From NCBI GenBank assembly GCA_002428325.1, contig DIVR01000054.1, forward strand, positions 1 through 28,965: 28,965 nucleotides of DNA, read 5' to 3'. Source of the stretch: a bacterium UBP4_UBA6127. GTDB lineage: Bacteria > UBP4 > UBA4092. The notes under the pieces were generated by a model. That model ran no database searches, was not told the origin of the DNA, and was given only the letters and a program-made list of their open reading frames with translations. How positions within the stretch are numbered: the first letter of the stretch is position 1; every line of letters starts with the position of its first letter. Position numbers and translations under genes: made by a program. Shown one piece after another: positions 15,976 to 25,600 of the stretch.

Positions 15976-17526
15976 ATGCCAAACAGTTTAGGGAATTTCC
16001 CCATCTTATCGGTATTGACCTTTTTACCGGCCCTCGGTGCGCTGGCCTTTTTGGCAGTCCCCCGAAACCGGGAAAGTTTTTTCAGACAGGGCGCTTTTGC
16101 CGTTTCCCTGTTGAATTTCTTGATATCCCTCCTGTTGTTGAAAGGATTTATACCTTCCAGCGCAGAGATGCAATTTGTCGAATGGCGGCAATGGATCCCG
16201 GGGCTGGGCGCCAGTTATCATCTGGGCCTGGATGGCATCACCTTGTTTTTGGTGTTGCTGACCACCCTGATTTCCATGATTGCCATTCTATCGTCCTTTT
16301 CCGCCATAAACAAAAAGGTTAAAGAATATTATATTTCCCTGCTTTTCCTGGAAACAGGAATGATTGGGGTGTTCCTTTCTTTAGATATGCTGCTGTTTTA
16401 TTTCTTCTGGGAAGCCATGTTGATTCCCATGTATTTCCTGATTGGGATTTGGGGCCATGAAAGAAGGATTTATGCGGCAGTGAAATTTATCCTCTACACG
16501 ATGGCAGGCAGCGCTTTCATGTTGGTGGGTATCCTGGTAATGTATTTTTACCATTACCATCTGACGGGAGCCTTCAGTTTTGACCTGTTGAGTTGGAATA
16601 CGATGGAGTTGCCCTTCAAATTGCAATTCTGGCTTTTCCTGGCCTTCTTTGTAGCCTTTGCCATTAAAGTGCCTTTATTTCCTTTCCATACCTGGCTGCC
16701 GGATGCCCATGTGGAAGCCCCGACAGCAGGCTCTGTTATTCTGGCCGGGGTACTTTTAAAGATGGGGACTTATGGTTTGCTTCGGTTCTGCATTCCCCTT
16801 TTCCCAGTGGCGACCCTTCAATTGCTGCCGTATGTCTGCACGCTGGCTTTGATCGGTATCATTTATGGCGGCCTGGTCGCCATGGTCCAACCGGATATGA
16901 AAAAACTGGTAGCTTATTCTTCTGTGGCCCATTTAGGTTATGTGGTCTTGGGTCTTTTTGTCTTGAATCCTCAGGGAATGGTCGGGGGACTCTTACAGAT
17001 GGTCAATCATGGGCTTTCCACCGGAGCACTTTTCTTGATGGTAGGAATGCTTTATGAACGGCGGCATACCCGGCTGATTGAAGACTTTGGCGGGATTGCC
17101 AAAGTGATGCCGGCTTATTTTGCTTTCTTCCTGATTGTTACTCTTTCATCCATCGGGTTGCCAATGCTTAATGGGTTTGTCGGTGAGTTTAACATTATCC
17201 TGGGAGCTTTCTCTTACAGTGTCTTATACGGAGTGATTGCTAATTTCGGGATTATTATTGCGGCTGTTTATATGCTTTGGATGTTCCAGCGAGTCATGTT
17301 CGGAGAGGTTACCCGGGAAGAAAATAAAATTCTGAAAGATTTGAATCTCAGAGAATATCTGGTTCTGATTCCCCTGGTGATCCTGATGTTCTGGATTGGA
17401 ATTTACCCCAAACCCTTCATTTCCCGGATGGAACCTTCTATCAATAAAATCATTTCCAGATGTCAGGCAGGTACCACAGTGGACTGCCAAATTCCTTCCG
17501 GCATTTCCATGGAGTTGAATAAATGA
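15976..17526 (+). CDS. nuoM: NADH-quinone oxidoreductase subunit M
   Basis: NuoM (ND4 homologue) is the middle antiporter-like proton-pumping subunit. The 516-residue product carries E146 in FFWEAMLIPMYFLIGIWG and K231 in FAIKVPLFPFHTWLPDAHVE, the glutamate-lysine pair needed for pumping (E. coli E144 and K234). The hydrophilic C-terminal tail of about 30 residues after FISRMEPSINKII, containing two cysteines, is not a usual conserved part of the family. The stop overlaps the nuoN start by 4 bases (ATGA), implying coupling. Confidence 0.97.
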   Translation: MPNSLGNFPILSVLTFLPALGALAFLAVPRNRESFFRQGAFAVSLLNFLISLLLLKGFIPSSAEMQFVEWRQWIPGLGASYHLGLDGITLFLVLLTTLISMIAILSSFSAINKKVKEYYISLLFLETGMIGVFLSLDMLLFYFFWEAMLIPMYFLIGIWGHERRIYAAVKFILYTMAGSAFMLVGILVMYFYHYHLTGAFSFDLLSWNTMELPFKLQFWLFLAFFVAFAIKVPLFPFHTWLPDAHVEAPTAGSVILAGVLLKMGTYGLLRFCIPLFPVATLQLLPYVCTLALIGIIYGGLVAMVQPDMKKLVAYSSVAHLGYVVLGLFVLNPQGMVGGLLQMVNHGLSTGALFLMVGMLYERRHTRLIEDFGGIAKVMPAYFAFFLIVTLSSIGLPMLNGFVGEFNIILGAFSYSVLYGVIANFGIIIAAVYMLWMFQRVMFGEVTREENKILKDLNLREYLVLIPLVILMFWIGIYPKPFISRMEPSINKIISRCQAGTTVDCQIPSGISMELNK

Positions 17527-18992
17527 AAGTTTTAATGCCTTCCATTGATTATATGGCAATCATGCCTCAGACCCTCTTAGGGGTGGCTGGGTTGGTTATT
17601 CTTTTATTGGGGTTATTTGTTCCCCGCCGCCGGCAGGATTTACTGGCTGTTCTTAGTATCATCTTTTTAAATATCTCTGTCCTTTTCTTATTTACCGGAA
17701 AAGGGCTTCTGGGAAGTGTTACCCTAAACCAGATGGTTACCTGGGATGGTTTCTCCATCCTCTTTACCCTCTTGTTTGTAGTATCCTCAGCTTTTACCGT
17801 AGCCTTATCCATTCCCTTTGTGAATCGGGAAAATGTCCATCCGGGTGAATACTATTCCTTGTTGATTTTTGCGACCTTGGGAATGGTCCTGATGGCAACC
17901 ACTACCGACTTGTTGATTTTATTCCTGGGGTTGGAGTTGATGTCCATTGCCCTGTATATTTTGGCTTCGATCACCCGAAATAATGATAAAGCAGCGGAAG
18001 CTGGTATGAAATATCTTATTATGGGGGCTTTCTCATCCGCATTTCTCTTGTATGGGATTGCTTTTATGTATGGGGCTACCGGGTCCACCAACCTGGTAGA
18101 GATAGCTTCTTATATGAATATCAGTCCAATGGGAGCCTATGAATGGATGCTTCCGGCCGGCCTTGGGCTGGTTCTTATCGGATTTGGATTCAAAGTGGGT
18201 TTGGTTCCTTTCCATATGTGGATACCGGATGTTTATGAAGGGGCTCCGACAGTGGTTACCACTTTCATGTCCATTGGTCCCAAAGCTGCAGGATTTGCGG
18301 CCTTGGCCCGTTTCCTATTGTTAGGTCCTTTCATTCCCAATCATGAAGTTGGGAATATCCCCTGGCCGATTCTCCTGGCAGGATTGGCTGGGTTGACCAT
18401 GACCATCGGTAACTTGATTGCGATTGCCCAGACCAATATCAAACGAATGCTGGCCTATTCCAGTATCGCCCATGCGGGGTATGTGATGGTGGGGCTGGTA
18501 ACGGCCAGTCCAAAAAGTGTTTCAGCTATTTATTTTTATATGGTGGCCTATTTCCTGATGAATATGGGAGCTTTTGCCATCGTGTATGCCCTTCAGGGTG
18601 AAAATGGCCGCGGGTTAGCTTTAAAACGATTTATGGGTTTGGCTTATAAGAAACCGGGATTGGCCCTGGTGTTTTCAGTCTTTTTATTATCTTTGACAGG
18701 TTTTCCGCTCACAGCCGGATTCATGGGGAAATTTAATCTTTTCAGGGAAGCCGTAGATGCCGGGTTGATTGGACTAGTAATTGTGGCTGTCTTAAACAGT
18801 GTGGTTTCTGCCTATTATTATCTACGGGTCGTAGTGTTCATGTATATGCATGATCCTGACGAATCAGTGACTGTTCCTGAAATTCCTTCCATGGTGGGAT
18901 TTGTGGTTGCCTTATGCCTGGTGGGAGTTCTTTATTTTGGTATCCTCCCCGGAGGGATCCTGAAAGTCATTAATCTCCTAATGGGAAATTAA
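17523..18992 (+). CDS. nuoN: NADH-quinone oxidoreductase subunit N
   Basis: NuoN (ND2 homologue) is the proximal antiporter-like proton-pumping subunit. The 489-residue product has E138 in FLGLELMSIALYILAS and K224 in GFGFKVGLVPFHMWIPDVYE (E. coli E133 and K217), with the FMGKFNLFREAV motif near residue 400. It overlaps nuoM by 4 bases and is the last gene of the operon, followed by a probable terminator 28 bases downstream. Confidence 0.97.
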   Translation: MKVLMPSIDYMAIMPQTLLGVAGLVILLLGLFVPRRRQDLLAVLSIIFLNISVLFLFTGKGLLGSVTLNQMVTWDGFSILFTLLFVVSSAFTVALSIPFVNRENVHPGEYYSLLIFATLGMVLMATTTDLLILFLGLELMSIALYILASITRNNDKAAEAGMKYLIMGAFSSAFLLYGIAFMYGATGSTNLVEIASYMNISPMGAYEWMLPAGLGLVLIGFGFKVGLVPFHMWIPDVYEGAPTVVTTFMSIGPKAAGFAALARFLLLGPFIPNHEVGNIPWPILLAGLAGLTMTIGNLIAIAQTNIKRMLAYSSIAHAGYVMVGLVTASPKSVSAIYFYMVAYFLMNMGAFAIVYALQGENGRGLALKRFMGLAYKKPGLALVFSVFLLSLTGFPLTAGFMGKFNLFREAVDAGLIGLVIVAVLNSVVSAYYYLRVVVFMYMHDPDESVTVPEIPSMVGFVVALCLVGVLYFGILPGGILKVINLLMGN

Positions 18993-19019
18993 ATTTTCCC
19001 TGACAGTGGTTTTCAAAAT

Positions 19020-19054
19020 AAGAGGGTGGTAGGAATTAATCCGGCCGCCCTTTT
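19020..19054 (+). terminator. Probable bidirectional terminator after nuoN
   Basis: GGGTGGTAGGA (19024-19034) pairs with TCCGGCCGCCC (19040-19050) around an ATTAA loop, with two G-T wobbles and one mismatch. A short A-rich 5' flank pairs with the TTTT at 19051-19054. On the minus strand the same stem is followed by CTTATTTT, so it could also stop transcripts of the convergent methyltransferase gene, though that is 140 bases away. The T-run is short, so strength is uncertain. Confidence 0.6.
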
Positions 19055-19064
19055 CAGCAGGTTT

Positions 19065-19147
19065 ACCATAAGATAAAAACTCAAAACCCCGCCCCCCTAT
19101 TATTACTCTTCCCCATCCCATTGTTCCTTCTTAACCGATCTTATGGT
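19065..19147. repeat. 10-base inverted repeat flanking a C-rich spacer
   Basis: ACCATAAGAT (19065-19074) and ATCTTATGGT (19138-19147) are perfect inverted repeats 63 bases apart in the convergent gap between nuoN and the methyltransferase gene. The spacer is pyrimidine-rich on the plus strand, with CCCCGCCCCCC at 19087-19097. A related AATAAGATAAAT follows at 19182-19193. No coding potential is seen. It could be a long-range stem, a small decayed mobile-element remnant, or chance. Confidence 0.35.
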
Positions 19148-19195
19148 CAGTGTTTAGGAAAAACAAATCCATGATTAGTTTCCCAATAAGATAAA

Positions 19196-20050
19196 TTATT
19201 TCTTTTTTGCCAAACAGAAGAGGTTATCCAGATTCAGTGTCCCCATCGAAAGAGTCTCCAGTGCTTTGACAGAATAATACCAGCCTTTTTTCATGGAGAC
19301 CCTGAAAGAAGAGTTGTTACCGGATACTGCCATAATGGGAGGGAGATGGGTCATTTTTATTTCTTGAAATCCATTTCTTTTCAATAAGATTGCCAGGGTA
19401 TGGGGAGTATAAAGGTGGCAATGGTCTTTGGCTTCCAGGTAATGAATCCCTTCTTTCATTCCCAGGATAGTTTTTTTTAGTTTGGCTTTGGGAATCTGGA
19501 TTTTGGCATTTGGAGTATGCAGGAATAGAAATCCATCGGGTTTCAGCAGGGTTGAGATTCTTTTTAATAGGGTATCCGGCTGGGGAATATGTTCCAATAC
19601 ATCCCATAAAGTAATGACATCAAAAAAATCCTCCGGGTAGGGAGCTGATTCCAAGGAGCCCTGATGCAGGTGGGGGAGTCCTAATCTTTTTATACCATAT
19701 TCCACCGCTACCGGGGAGGTCTCACACCCATATAACTCCCAGCTGGGGATTTCCTTGATTTGAGCCAGAAAATATCCCAATCCACAACCAACATCCAGTA
19801 GATGCCCTTTCTTATTTTTGAGATATCTCCTGGCAAACTCCGCATACATCGGAAAATGGGCCTTTCCCCAGTAGCTATATTCTGCTTCACCGGGTAGGGT
19901 TTCTTCCCCAAAATATCCCTCATAATGTTCCGGGGGCTGATAAGACGAACAAATATGTCCACATTCCCGGCATTTCAGGATTGGAATATTAAATTCAGTA
20001 AAAATAACCTTGAAATTTTCTCTGCTACATATCAAACAATTTCGATGCAT
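19196..20050 (-). CDS. Class I SAM-dependent methyltransferase with N-terminal zinc ribbon
   Basis: The 284-residue product begins with a four-cysteine zinc-ribbon-like motif (C5-x2-C8 and C27-x2-C30), often seen in methyltransferases that act on sugars or sugar nucleotides. The Rossmann fold follows: motif I GHLLDVGCGLGYFL (82-95), acidic motif GCETS with E110 for the ribose, DFFDVITLWDVLEHIPQPD (141-159) and GFLFLHTPNAK (173-183). It belongs to the broad Methyltransf_11/23 class (UbiG-like). No transmembrane segment or signal peptide is seen. It stands alone, convergent with nuoN, with no glycan-synthesis neighbours to define the substrate, so the acceptor is unknown. Confidence 0.85.
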   Translation of the reverse strand: MHRNCLICSRENFKVIFTEFNIPILKCRECGHICSSYQPPEHYEGYFGEETLPGEAEYSYWGKAHFPMYAEFARRYLKNKKGHLLDVGCGLGYFLAQIKEIPSWELYGCETSPVAVEYGIKRLGLPHLHQGSLESAPYPEDFFDVITLWDVLEHIPQPDTLLKRISTLLKPDGFLFLHTPNAKIQIPKAKLKKTILGMKEGIHYLEAKDHCHLYTPHTLAILLKRNGFQEIKMTHLPPIMAVSGNNSSFRVSMKKGWYYSVKALETLSMGTLNLDNLFCLAKKK

Positions 20051-20366
20051 ATTCCAATACCCTAATGGGAAACAGGGCGTCTTTGCAACTTATATGATAA
20101 ACAGAAGAATGCCTGAATGTATTTGAAAATCGGTTTTACCCCTGTAAATTCAATTGTTTAGACAAAATATCAGTCCGTTTTACCAGATTGGTAAAATCAT
20201 CGGCTCTGTCAAGTCCCCTAAAAGTATGAAATCGTTTATCATATTGATGTTATAGATTGAATTGTAGAAATTAGCCCTTGAAAATAAGGCCTAATGGGTG
20301 TAGCTATTTACAATTAGCTAAAATATGTAAAATATAAATTAAGGAAGAGACATATTTTACCAAGAG
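20051..20366. other. AT-rich intergenic region with TTTAC/GTAAA dyads
   Basis: This 316-base divergent region between the methyltransferase and the ECF sigma gene has no credible gene. It holds at least three dyads built on TTTAC/GTAAA: TTTAC-CCCT-GTAAA near 20135-20148, the perfect TTTTACCA-GAT-TGGTAAAA at 20178-20196, and TTTACA (20307-20312) with TGTAAA (20326-20331). A further TTTTACCA half-site lies near 20354, close to the sigma gene start. The stretch 20307-20340 is very AT-rich and likely holds the sigma gene promoter, but no hexamer pair has both good sequence and spacing. Confidence 0.5.
20178..20196. promoter_or_regulatory. Perfect 19-base palindromic operator-like site
   Basis: TTTTACCA, a 3-base spacer GAT, and TGGTAAAA form a perfect 8-base inverted repeat. 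Its size and symmetry are typical of a site for a dimeric helix-turn-helix regulator. It lies 171 bases before the sigma factor ATG and 128 bases before the methyltransferase ATG, so it could control either. The bound protein is unknown. Confidence 0.4.
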
Positions 20367-20975
20367 ATGCTGTCTGTTATTACAGAAATAACCGCTTCTG
20401 AGAGAGAAGCGAAGCGAAAATGGGACGGAAACCAGGTTCGTCAGGTCCTGCAAGGCGATGTAAAAGCCTTCTGGGAACTGATGGAAAGCTATTATCCGGT
20501 TTTCTACCATATAGCGCTGGGATATTTAAGGCAGCCTGAATTAGCGGAAGATACACTCCAAGAAGGTGTTATGGCGATATACCAAGGGTTGCCCGGGTTG
20601 AAGGACCCAGACCATTTCGGCTCCTGGGCCTATACGGTCATTCGACGCAAGGCAATCGATGCCAGTAACCGGGCAAGAAAAGAAAAACGGCTGGAATCTC
20701 AGGGCGATCCGACAATAACTCGGGCGCTCCGGTCATTCAGTGGTGGAAATTCCATCCAGTCGGACCCTGTCAAACAGGCCCAATATCAACAGCTTTGGGA
20801 TGCCGTTAATCGGTTAGGCGCAAAGTATCGGGACCCCATCATATTACATTATTTCCATGGATATACATTGGAAGAGATAGGACAGACCCTGGGGTTGACG
20901 GCCAATGCGGTGGCAATGAGACTGAGACGCGGACGGGAAGCCTTGCGGCAGGAAATGGAGGGTAAAGAGTCATGA
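20367..20975 (+). CDS. ECF-family RNA polymerase sigma factor
   Basis: The 202-residue product has the two domains of extracytoplasmic-function sigma factors. Sigma2 spans about residues 26-108 (FWELMESYYPVFYHIALGYL, AEDTLQEGVMAIYQGL, FGSWAYTVIRRKAID), for core binding and -10 recognition. Sigma4 spans about 142-198 (YRDPIILHYFHGYTLEEIGQ, then LTANAVAMRLRRGREALRQ), a helix-turn-helix for the -35. There is no sigma3 domain, as expected. The stop overlaps the next gene by 4 bases (ATGA), and that gene encodes an anti-sigma-like membrane protein, the usual partner arrangement. The ATG at 20367 has AAGGAAGAG 16 bases upstream, which is far; no better in-frame start is seen. Its regulon is unknown, and I found no clear shared promoter motif ahead of the neighbours. 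Confidence 0.92.
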   Translation: MLSVITEITASEREAKRKWDGNQVRQVLQGDVKAFWELMESYYPVFYHIALGYLRQPELAEDTLQEGVMAIYQGLPGLKDPDHFGSWAYTVIRRKAIDASNRARKEKRLESQGDPTITRALRSFSGGNSIQSDPVKQAQYQQLWDAVNRLGAKYRDPIILHYFHGYTLEEIGQTLGLTANAVAMRLRRGREALRQEMEGKES

Positions 20976-22558
20976 GATTCTTCCATTTCCAGAAAGATAA
21001 ATGGATACTGGGATATCTGTGGAACCAGTTAACACCCTCAGCCCGGGAGGCTTTTGAACGCCATCTGGAAGGGTGTTCGGCCTGTCGTGCTCAATTGGAG
21101 AAAGAAAAGAACTTGGAATCCCTTCTCCATGAAACAGGTGAATATATGGCCCCCGAAAAAGAGGGTTTAGATGACCTGAAAGCTAAAATCGGGCCTTTAC
21201 CCCCTTATGAATATGTGGAAATCAAAGAGAAATCCAGTAAAACTCCTCTATATCGTCAGTTTGCTTTCCAAAGCGTTGCTGTGATGGCTGTTATGGCTCT
21301 GGTTGCTCTCCTGATCTGGATGGGGATTCCCAGAATTGAACCGGTTAAAGTGGATAAATTAGTCGGTAAAGGATTATTGATTACCTCTATCAATACAGGA
21401 GTAACCAAACCTTACAACCGGGGTGATCGGTTATATCGGGGAGATATCCTCAGAACTCAACCAGGCACAAGAGCGGTCCTAAAGGTGGGGAACCTGGGAA
21501 CTATCTGGGTCCAGCAGGGGACTCAAATAGCTTTCCTGGGTCAGGAAAATTCTGAGTTCTCGGTTGATTCAGGTGAAATCTGGGTTCAGGTGGATCGGCA
21601 TGGAAATCCTTTCCGTGTCCATACCCCCATGGGGAAAGTCTCGGTGATGGGGACTGAATTCCGGATTTTGATTAAAGAAGGGTATCTGACTGTCGCTTGC
21701 CTGAAGAGCAAGGTGAAACTGGAAAATGAATATGGAAATGTCATCATTAATCAGGGTTGGAAATCTTATGCTAAACCGGGTATGGCCCCTAAAGACCCTG
21801 TAAAAGCATCGGGCGGCAATGACTGGCGTAACCAGGTGGATTATTATGGTAAACAAAACCCTGAACAGCAGAAATTAAGTTACCTGCAGCTAATGAAACT
21901 GGCCCGGGAGAATTATAGTAAAGGAGACTATGCGGATGCGTGGAAATATTATGCCTGGGCTTCTGTGTTAAGGCCTGAATCTCCTCGGGTTTGGCAGGGA
22001 ATGGGGTATAGTTCTGGTCATATAGACCAAATCCAGCGGGCGAAAAAAGAATTTCTGGCATCCTATAATCTTGATTCTGATAGTTTTGGTGTGGATTGGA
22101 TATGCGGCAGCGTTTTCCTGGATACCGGAGATTATTCCATGGCAGAGATGATGATGCGGCGGATGATCCAGGAAAAACCCCAATACCATGGATGTTGGCT
22201 TCTGGTGGGGGAAGCCTGTATGGCACAGGGTCAGTATGATGAAGCCCGTAATTGTTACAATAAAGCCTGGATTACAGGAGTAAAGGATTGTGAATGTTGT
22301 TATAAACGATACCTGATAGATATGGCTTATATGGCTTCTTTGAGTGGCAATAAGGCAGAATTGAATGCCTATATGAGTAAATGGCCCAAAGATTTAAGTG
22401 TACAATCTTTTAACTGGTGTTATGTGGCCCGTACCTATCAGCGATTAGGCAGTATCCAGGGAGAAAGGTCTGCCTGGTATAAATACATGAAGATGAATCC
22501 TCAGGGGCCTTTTGCCAAAGAAGCCAGGGCTCGGTTGGATAAATTGGAAAATATGTAA
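20972..22558 (+). CDS. Membrane anti-sigma / FecR / TPR regulator
   Basis: The 528-residue product combines three parts. Residues 1-60 hold a zinc anti-sigma (zf-HC2/ZAS) domain with HLEGCSACR, giving H31-x3-C35-x2-C38. A single transmembrane helix follows at about 97-118 (QSVAVMAVMALVALLIWMGI). Residues 137-265 are a FecR domain, with RVHTPMGKVSVMGTEFRILI at 215-234. Residues 305-525 are TPR-like helical repeats (YSKGDYADAWKYYAWASVLR, QYDEARNCYNKAW). So the N-terminus would hold the sigma factor in the cytoplasm while the FecR and TPR parts sense or assemble outside the inner membrane. It overlaps the sigma gene by 4 bases. ZAS and FecR domains are each known in anti-sigma proteins; the added long TPR tail is less common. 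The signal it senses is unknown. Confidence 0.85.
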   Translation: MRFFHFQKDKWILGYLWNQLTPSAREAFERHLEGCSACRAQLEKEKNLESLLHETGEYMAPEKEGLDDLKAKIGPLPPYEYVEIKEKSSKTPLYRQFAFQSVAVMAVMALVALLIWMGIPRIEPVKVDKLVGKGLLITSINTGVTKPYNRGDRLYRGDILRTQPGTRAVLKVGNLGTIWVQQGTQIAFLGQENSEFSVDSGEIWVQVDRHGNPFRVHTPMGKVSVMGTEFRILIKEGYLTVACLKSKVKLENEYGNVIINQGWKSYAKPGMAPKDPVKASGGNDWRNQVDYYGKQNPEQQKLSYLQLMKLARENYSKGDYADAWKYYAWASVLRPESPRVWQGMGYSSGHIDQIQRAKKEFLASYNLDSDSFGVDWICGSVFLDTGDYSMAEMMMRRMIQEKPQYHGCWLLVGEACMAQGQYDEARNCYNKAWITGVKDCECCYKRYLIDMAYMASLSGNKAELNAYMSKWPKDLSVQSFNWCYVARTYQRLGSIQGERSAWYKYMKMNPQGPFAKEARARLDKLENM

Positions 22559-22604
22559 ATTTCCTTCTTTCTGAAATTTCTCAGAGACTTAGAAGGTCTT
22601 CTGT

Positions 22605-22613
22605 TGGTATAAT
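22605..22613 (+). promoter_or_regulatory. Extended -10 promoter candidate for the 1088-residue gene
   Basis: TGGTATAAT matches the extended -10 form TGnTATAAT. No good -35 lies at 16-18 bases. AGAAGG (22591-22596) and CCTTCT (22614-22619) flank the box as an inverted repeat, and AGAAG-GT-CTTCT (22591-22602) overlaps its upstream side, so a repressor could act here. The start would fall near 22620, leaving a very short leader before AAAGGAG and the ATG at 22637. Confidence 0.4.
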
Positions 22614-22636
22614 CCTTCTAAAAGGAGACCAGCCTC

Positions 22637-25600
22637 ATGAGAGTTAAGCCTTCTTATCATCTTTATACCTGTATTTGTGTATCAACTCTTCTCTATTTAA
22701 TCAATATACCCGCTTTTTCAGTATCCATAGGATATGACCTTGCCACCGTCTGGAAATATCAATCCGGCAATGAAGTGGAAGCAGTTGCCTCCCGGTTGGA
22801 TTATGATGATTCAGGATGGGAGGTGGTGACCCTTCCTGAGACTCGTAAACCGGTTCGGGAAGGATGGTATCGGTTATGGGTGGATATCCCGGAAGCCTCT
22901 TCGGGTGAGAAGAATTATTTGGGTTCTGAAATCACTTTCAGCCGGATTTTTGGCAATAACCAAATCTATTTCAATGGGGAAGAATTGGGTAAACAGACAG
23001 GCTGGGGGATTTCTGCCAAAGAAAGGCCTGTCTCCTATGTGATTCCTCCTCGATTAATCAAATTTGGCCAGAGAAATCTGATTGTTATCCATATCAAAGG
23101 GTTTGGGGGAAAACAGGGGATAGGGGTAACAGGACCTGTTCTGGCAATGGCACCTCTGGGAGGGGCTTGGCTGACCCAAAGGCTGCAACAGACAGAAGAA
23201 CAATATGCCTCATTTCTGGGCCGATATCCCGGAGCCGAATATGGAAAAACGAAATCCGCTAAAATCCTGCAGGGAATCGAGAAAATATTGGCTAAGACCA
23301 GGAATGCCCAAAGCTCCTGCCAATGGGGAACGATGTATCAACTTCTCAACCAGCTTGAAGAGAAAATCCCTGCCGCTGAAAAAGATATTGATTCTTACTG
23401 GGAAAAACGGGATACCGGCGTCCGTAGTCTGACAGAAGCTCCGGAAGGATGGAGAGAATCCTCTCCTGGATTTGGTATCTTAGGCAGGCTTTATAATGAT
23501 GGGTTATTGACTGTCAATTCCGACCCGGCGGGTTTTTCCATGCCGTATGGTCCCGGAGGCAGCTGCCGAGTGGATTATGAGGGAATTACTCCCAACCATA
23601 TCTGGAAGAAAAGAATGAACTGGATGAGTAAGACTGTGGCAGTCGAGGGGACTCATAAAGGCAAACCAACCTCTTATGAAGTCACTCATAGCATAGCTTT
23701 TCCGGGTGTCATGCTGAAAGTATTTGATAAAGAGTTCTCTTTTACTTTGAGTACCCCTTCTTCTATGGGGCCTGATTATTTGGGATATTCTACGGGAATT
23801 AAAAGGTCCGTTACCATTCCTATCACCGATAAACAGGGAAACCTGTCTGAGAGTATCCTCCTGAATCCTGATAAATCTAAAATTCCCATGCAGCGAAATT
23901 GGCTGGTCTTTTGGGCGAAGACCGGGAATCAGGGAGTGGGAACTTATCCTTTGCAGCTTTGTTTTGAATATCCCTTGGAGGAAGTAACCTTCGCTAAAAA
24001 TGATGAGGGTAAAACGGTTATTACCTTGAAATCCAGGCAGTCCCTGGGGAATATAATTTTTCTATATCCTTTAGGCATTGAATCAGGACAACAGGCTTTC
24101 GGCCAATGGAAAGATATGGGAATCCCTGGGGATTTTTCCGGGGTCTGTGATTTTTGGGGATATGCTTCCCGTCAAATTCCTCTGGGTTGCCGGGAGTTTT
24201 ACAAGGTAGAAGAATCTCAGGGGTATGTGGATATCTTTGACCAGTATGAATACCTTTGCCTGGATGATGAATGGAATGCGGGGCGATTATTATTGACCCC
24301 TATCCCTCCGGTACTCAGTCAGGCCGTACTGCATCAATACCCGGTGCAATTTTCTCAGCAGGGGGGGCAATCATTGCCTACGGGAGTAGAGTTTAACCGG
24401 ATCAAGTCAGGCTTGAATTTCCTCATAAAAACGAAGTATGGCGAATATGGGACTTTTATTGGGACACCCCAGTTGCATTATCGGCTTCCCATCCCTCCCC
24501 TGGATGAGAATGCCGTATTGAAAGATGAAGCGGTAAACCCTGAACTGGAGAATCTGATTAATCAGTCCGTTAAAGAATTAGGATATACCGAAGCAGCCAA
24601 TGGAGTGGATAAGGCATATAAGGGAAATGCGCAAGCCTGGATGGCTTATCCTTATCTGAATCCTGAGAATAGGACTAAACTCTGGAACTCTTCCACCACG
24701 GCAACCTTGCAGGCATTCCAGGATGAGTTATGGACCCGGGAAATAGAACCTTTTTCCAAAGTTCCTTACCTTTGGACTTATTATCTGGAAGGTCCTTATT
24801 ATGGGTTGTATGACGTAGACTGGGGTAATGGCCTGACCCTCTATGGATTCCAAAAATATGCTTCTTACAGCGGCGACTGGAAATCAGTTCAAGACCACTG
24901 GGTGTTCATGAAGAAAGTTTTTAGATATTTTTCCCTGTCAGACAGCTGGGTCTGGATGTCTGCTACAAATGCTGATTTGGGGCATGGAACCGGAGCTGGA
25001 GATTGTCTGTGTTCTTCTTATGCGGCCTGCCTTTCCATGGCTCGAATGGCTAAGGTCATGAAGGACATTCCGCAAAGAGAAGAAGCCCTTTATTTATTAT
25101 CCAAGACAGCAGTACCGGCTTTGACCCGGTTCTGGCTCAAAGATTATGCTGATAAAGAAGGGATGCTGGACTCTGGCCAATATCCCATCGGTTATTTTGA
25201 AGAGGAGGGAATCCTGACGATTTCTTCTTCGGATGACCCCTGGTATATGACCTCCATGATTTCCGGGAATGGGGTGGAGCCGGAAATATTTAACCTCTAT
25301 ATGAAATATGCGCCGGAAACCCTGAAACAGTATGAAAAAGATTTTGAGGAGAGATACCCTCACTGGGATGAGGGAGATTATCAGTATGGCCGAAAACTGA
25401 CCTATCCGGATAATTCGGGTTATACCACTATTCCCCATTTATATAACCGGTTCCGGCTGGGAGATTCCAAAGAATCCCTGAATACCTCACTGGCGAAAGC
25501 TTCCCGGACTCAAAAGATGTGGTGGACCGCCCCGGGGGTGTTGGCAGAAATGGCGGCTTCGGAGATTCCTCTGAAACTGGCTGATTGGTCGCCTGCTCAA

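Noticed and set aside
20307..20338. TTTACA with TATAAA as a sigma gene promoter
   Set aside because: The spacing is 20 bases, outside the usual range; the hexamers are noted only as part of the AT-rich regulatory region.
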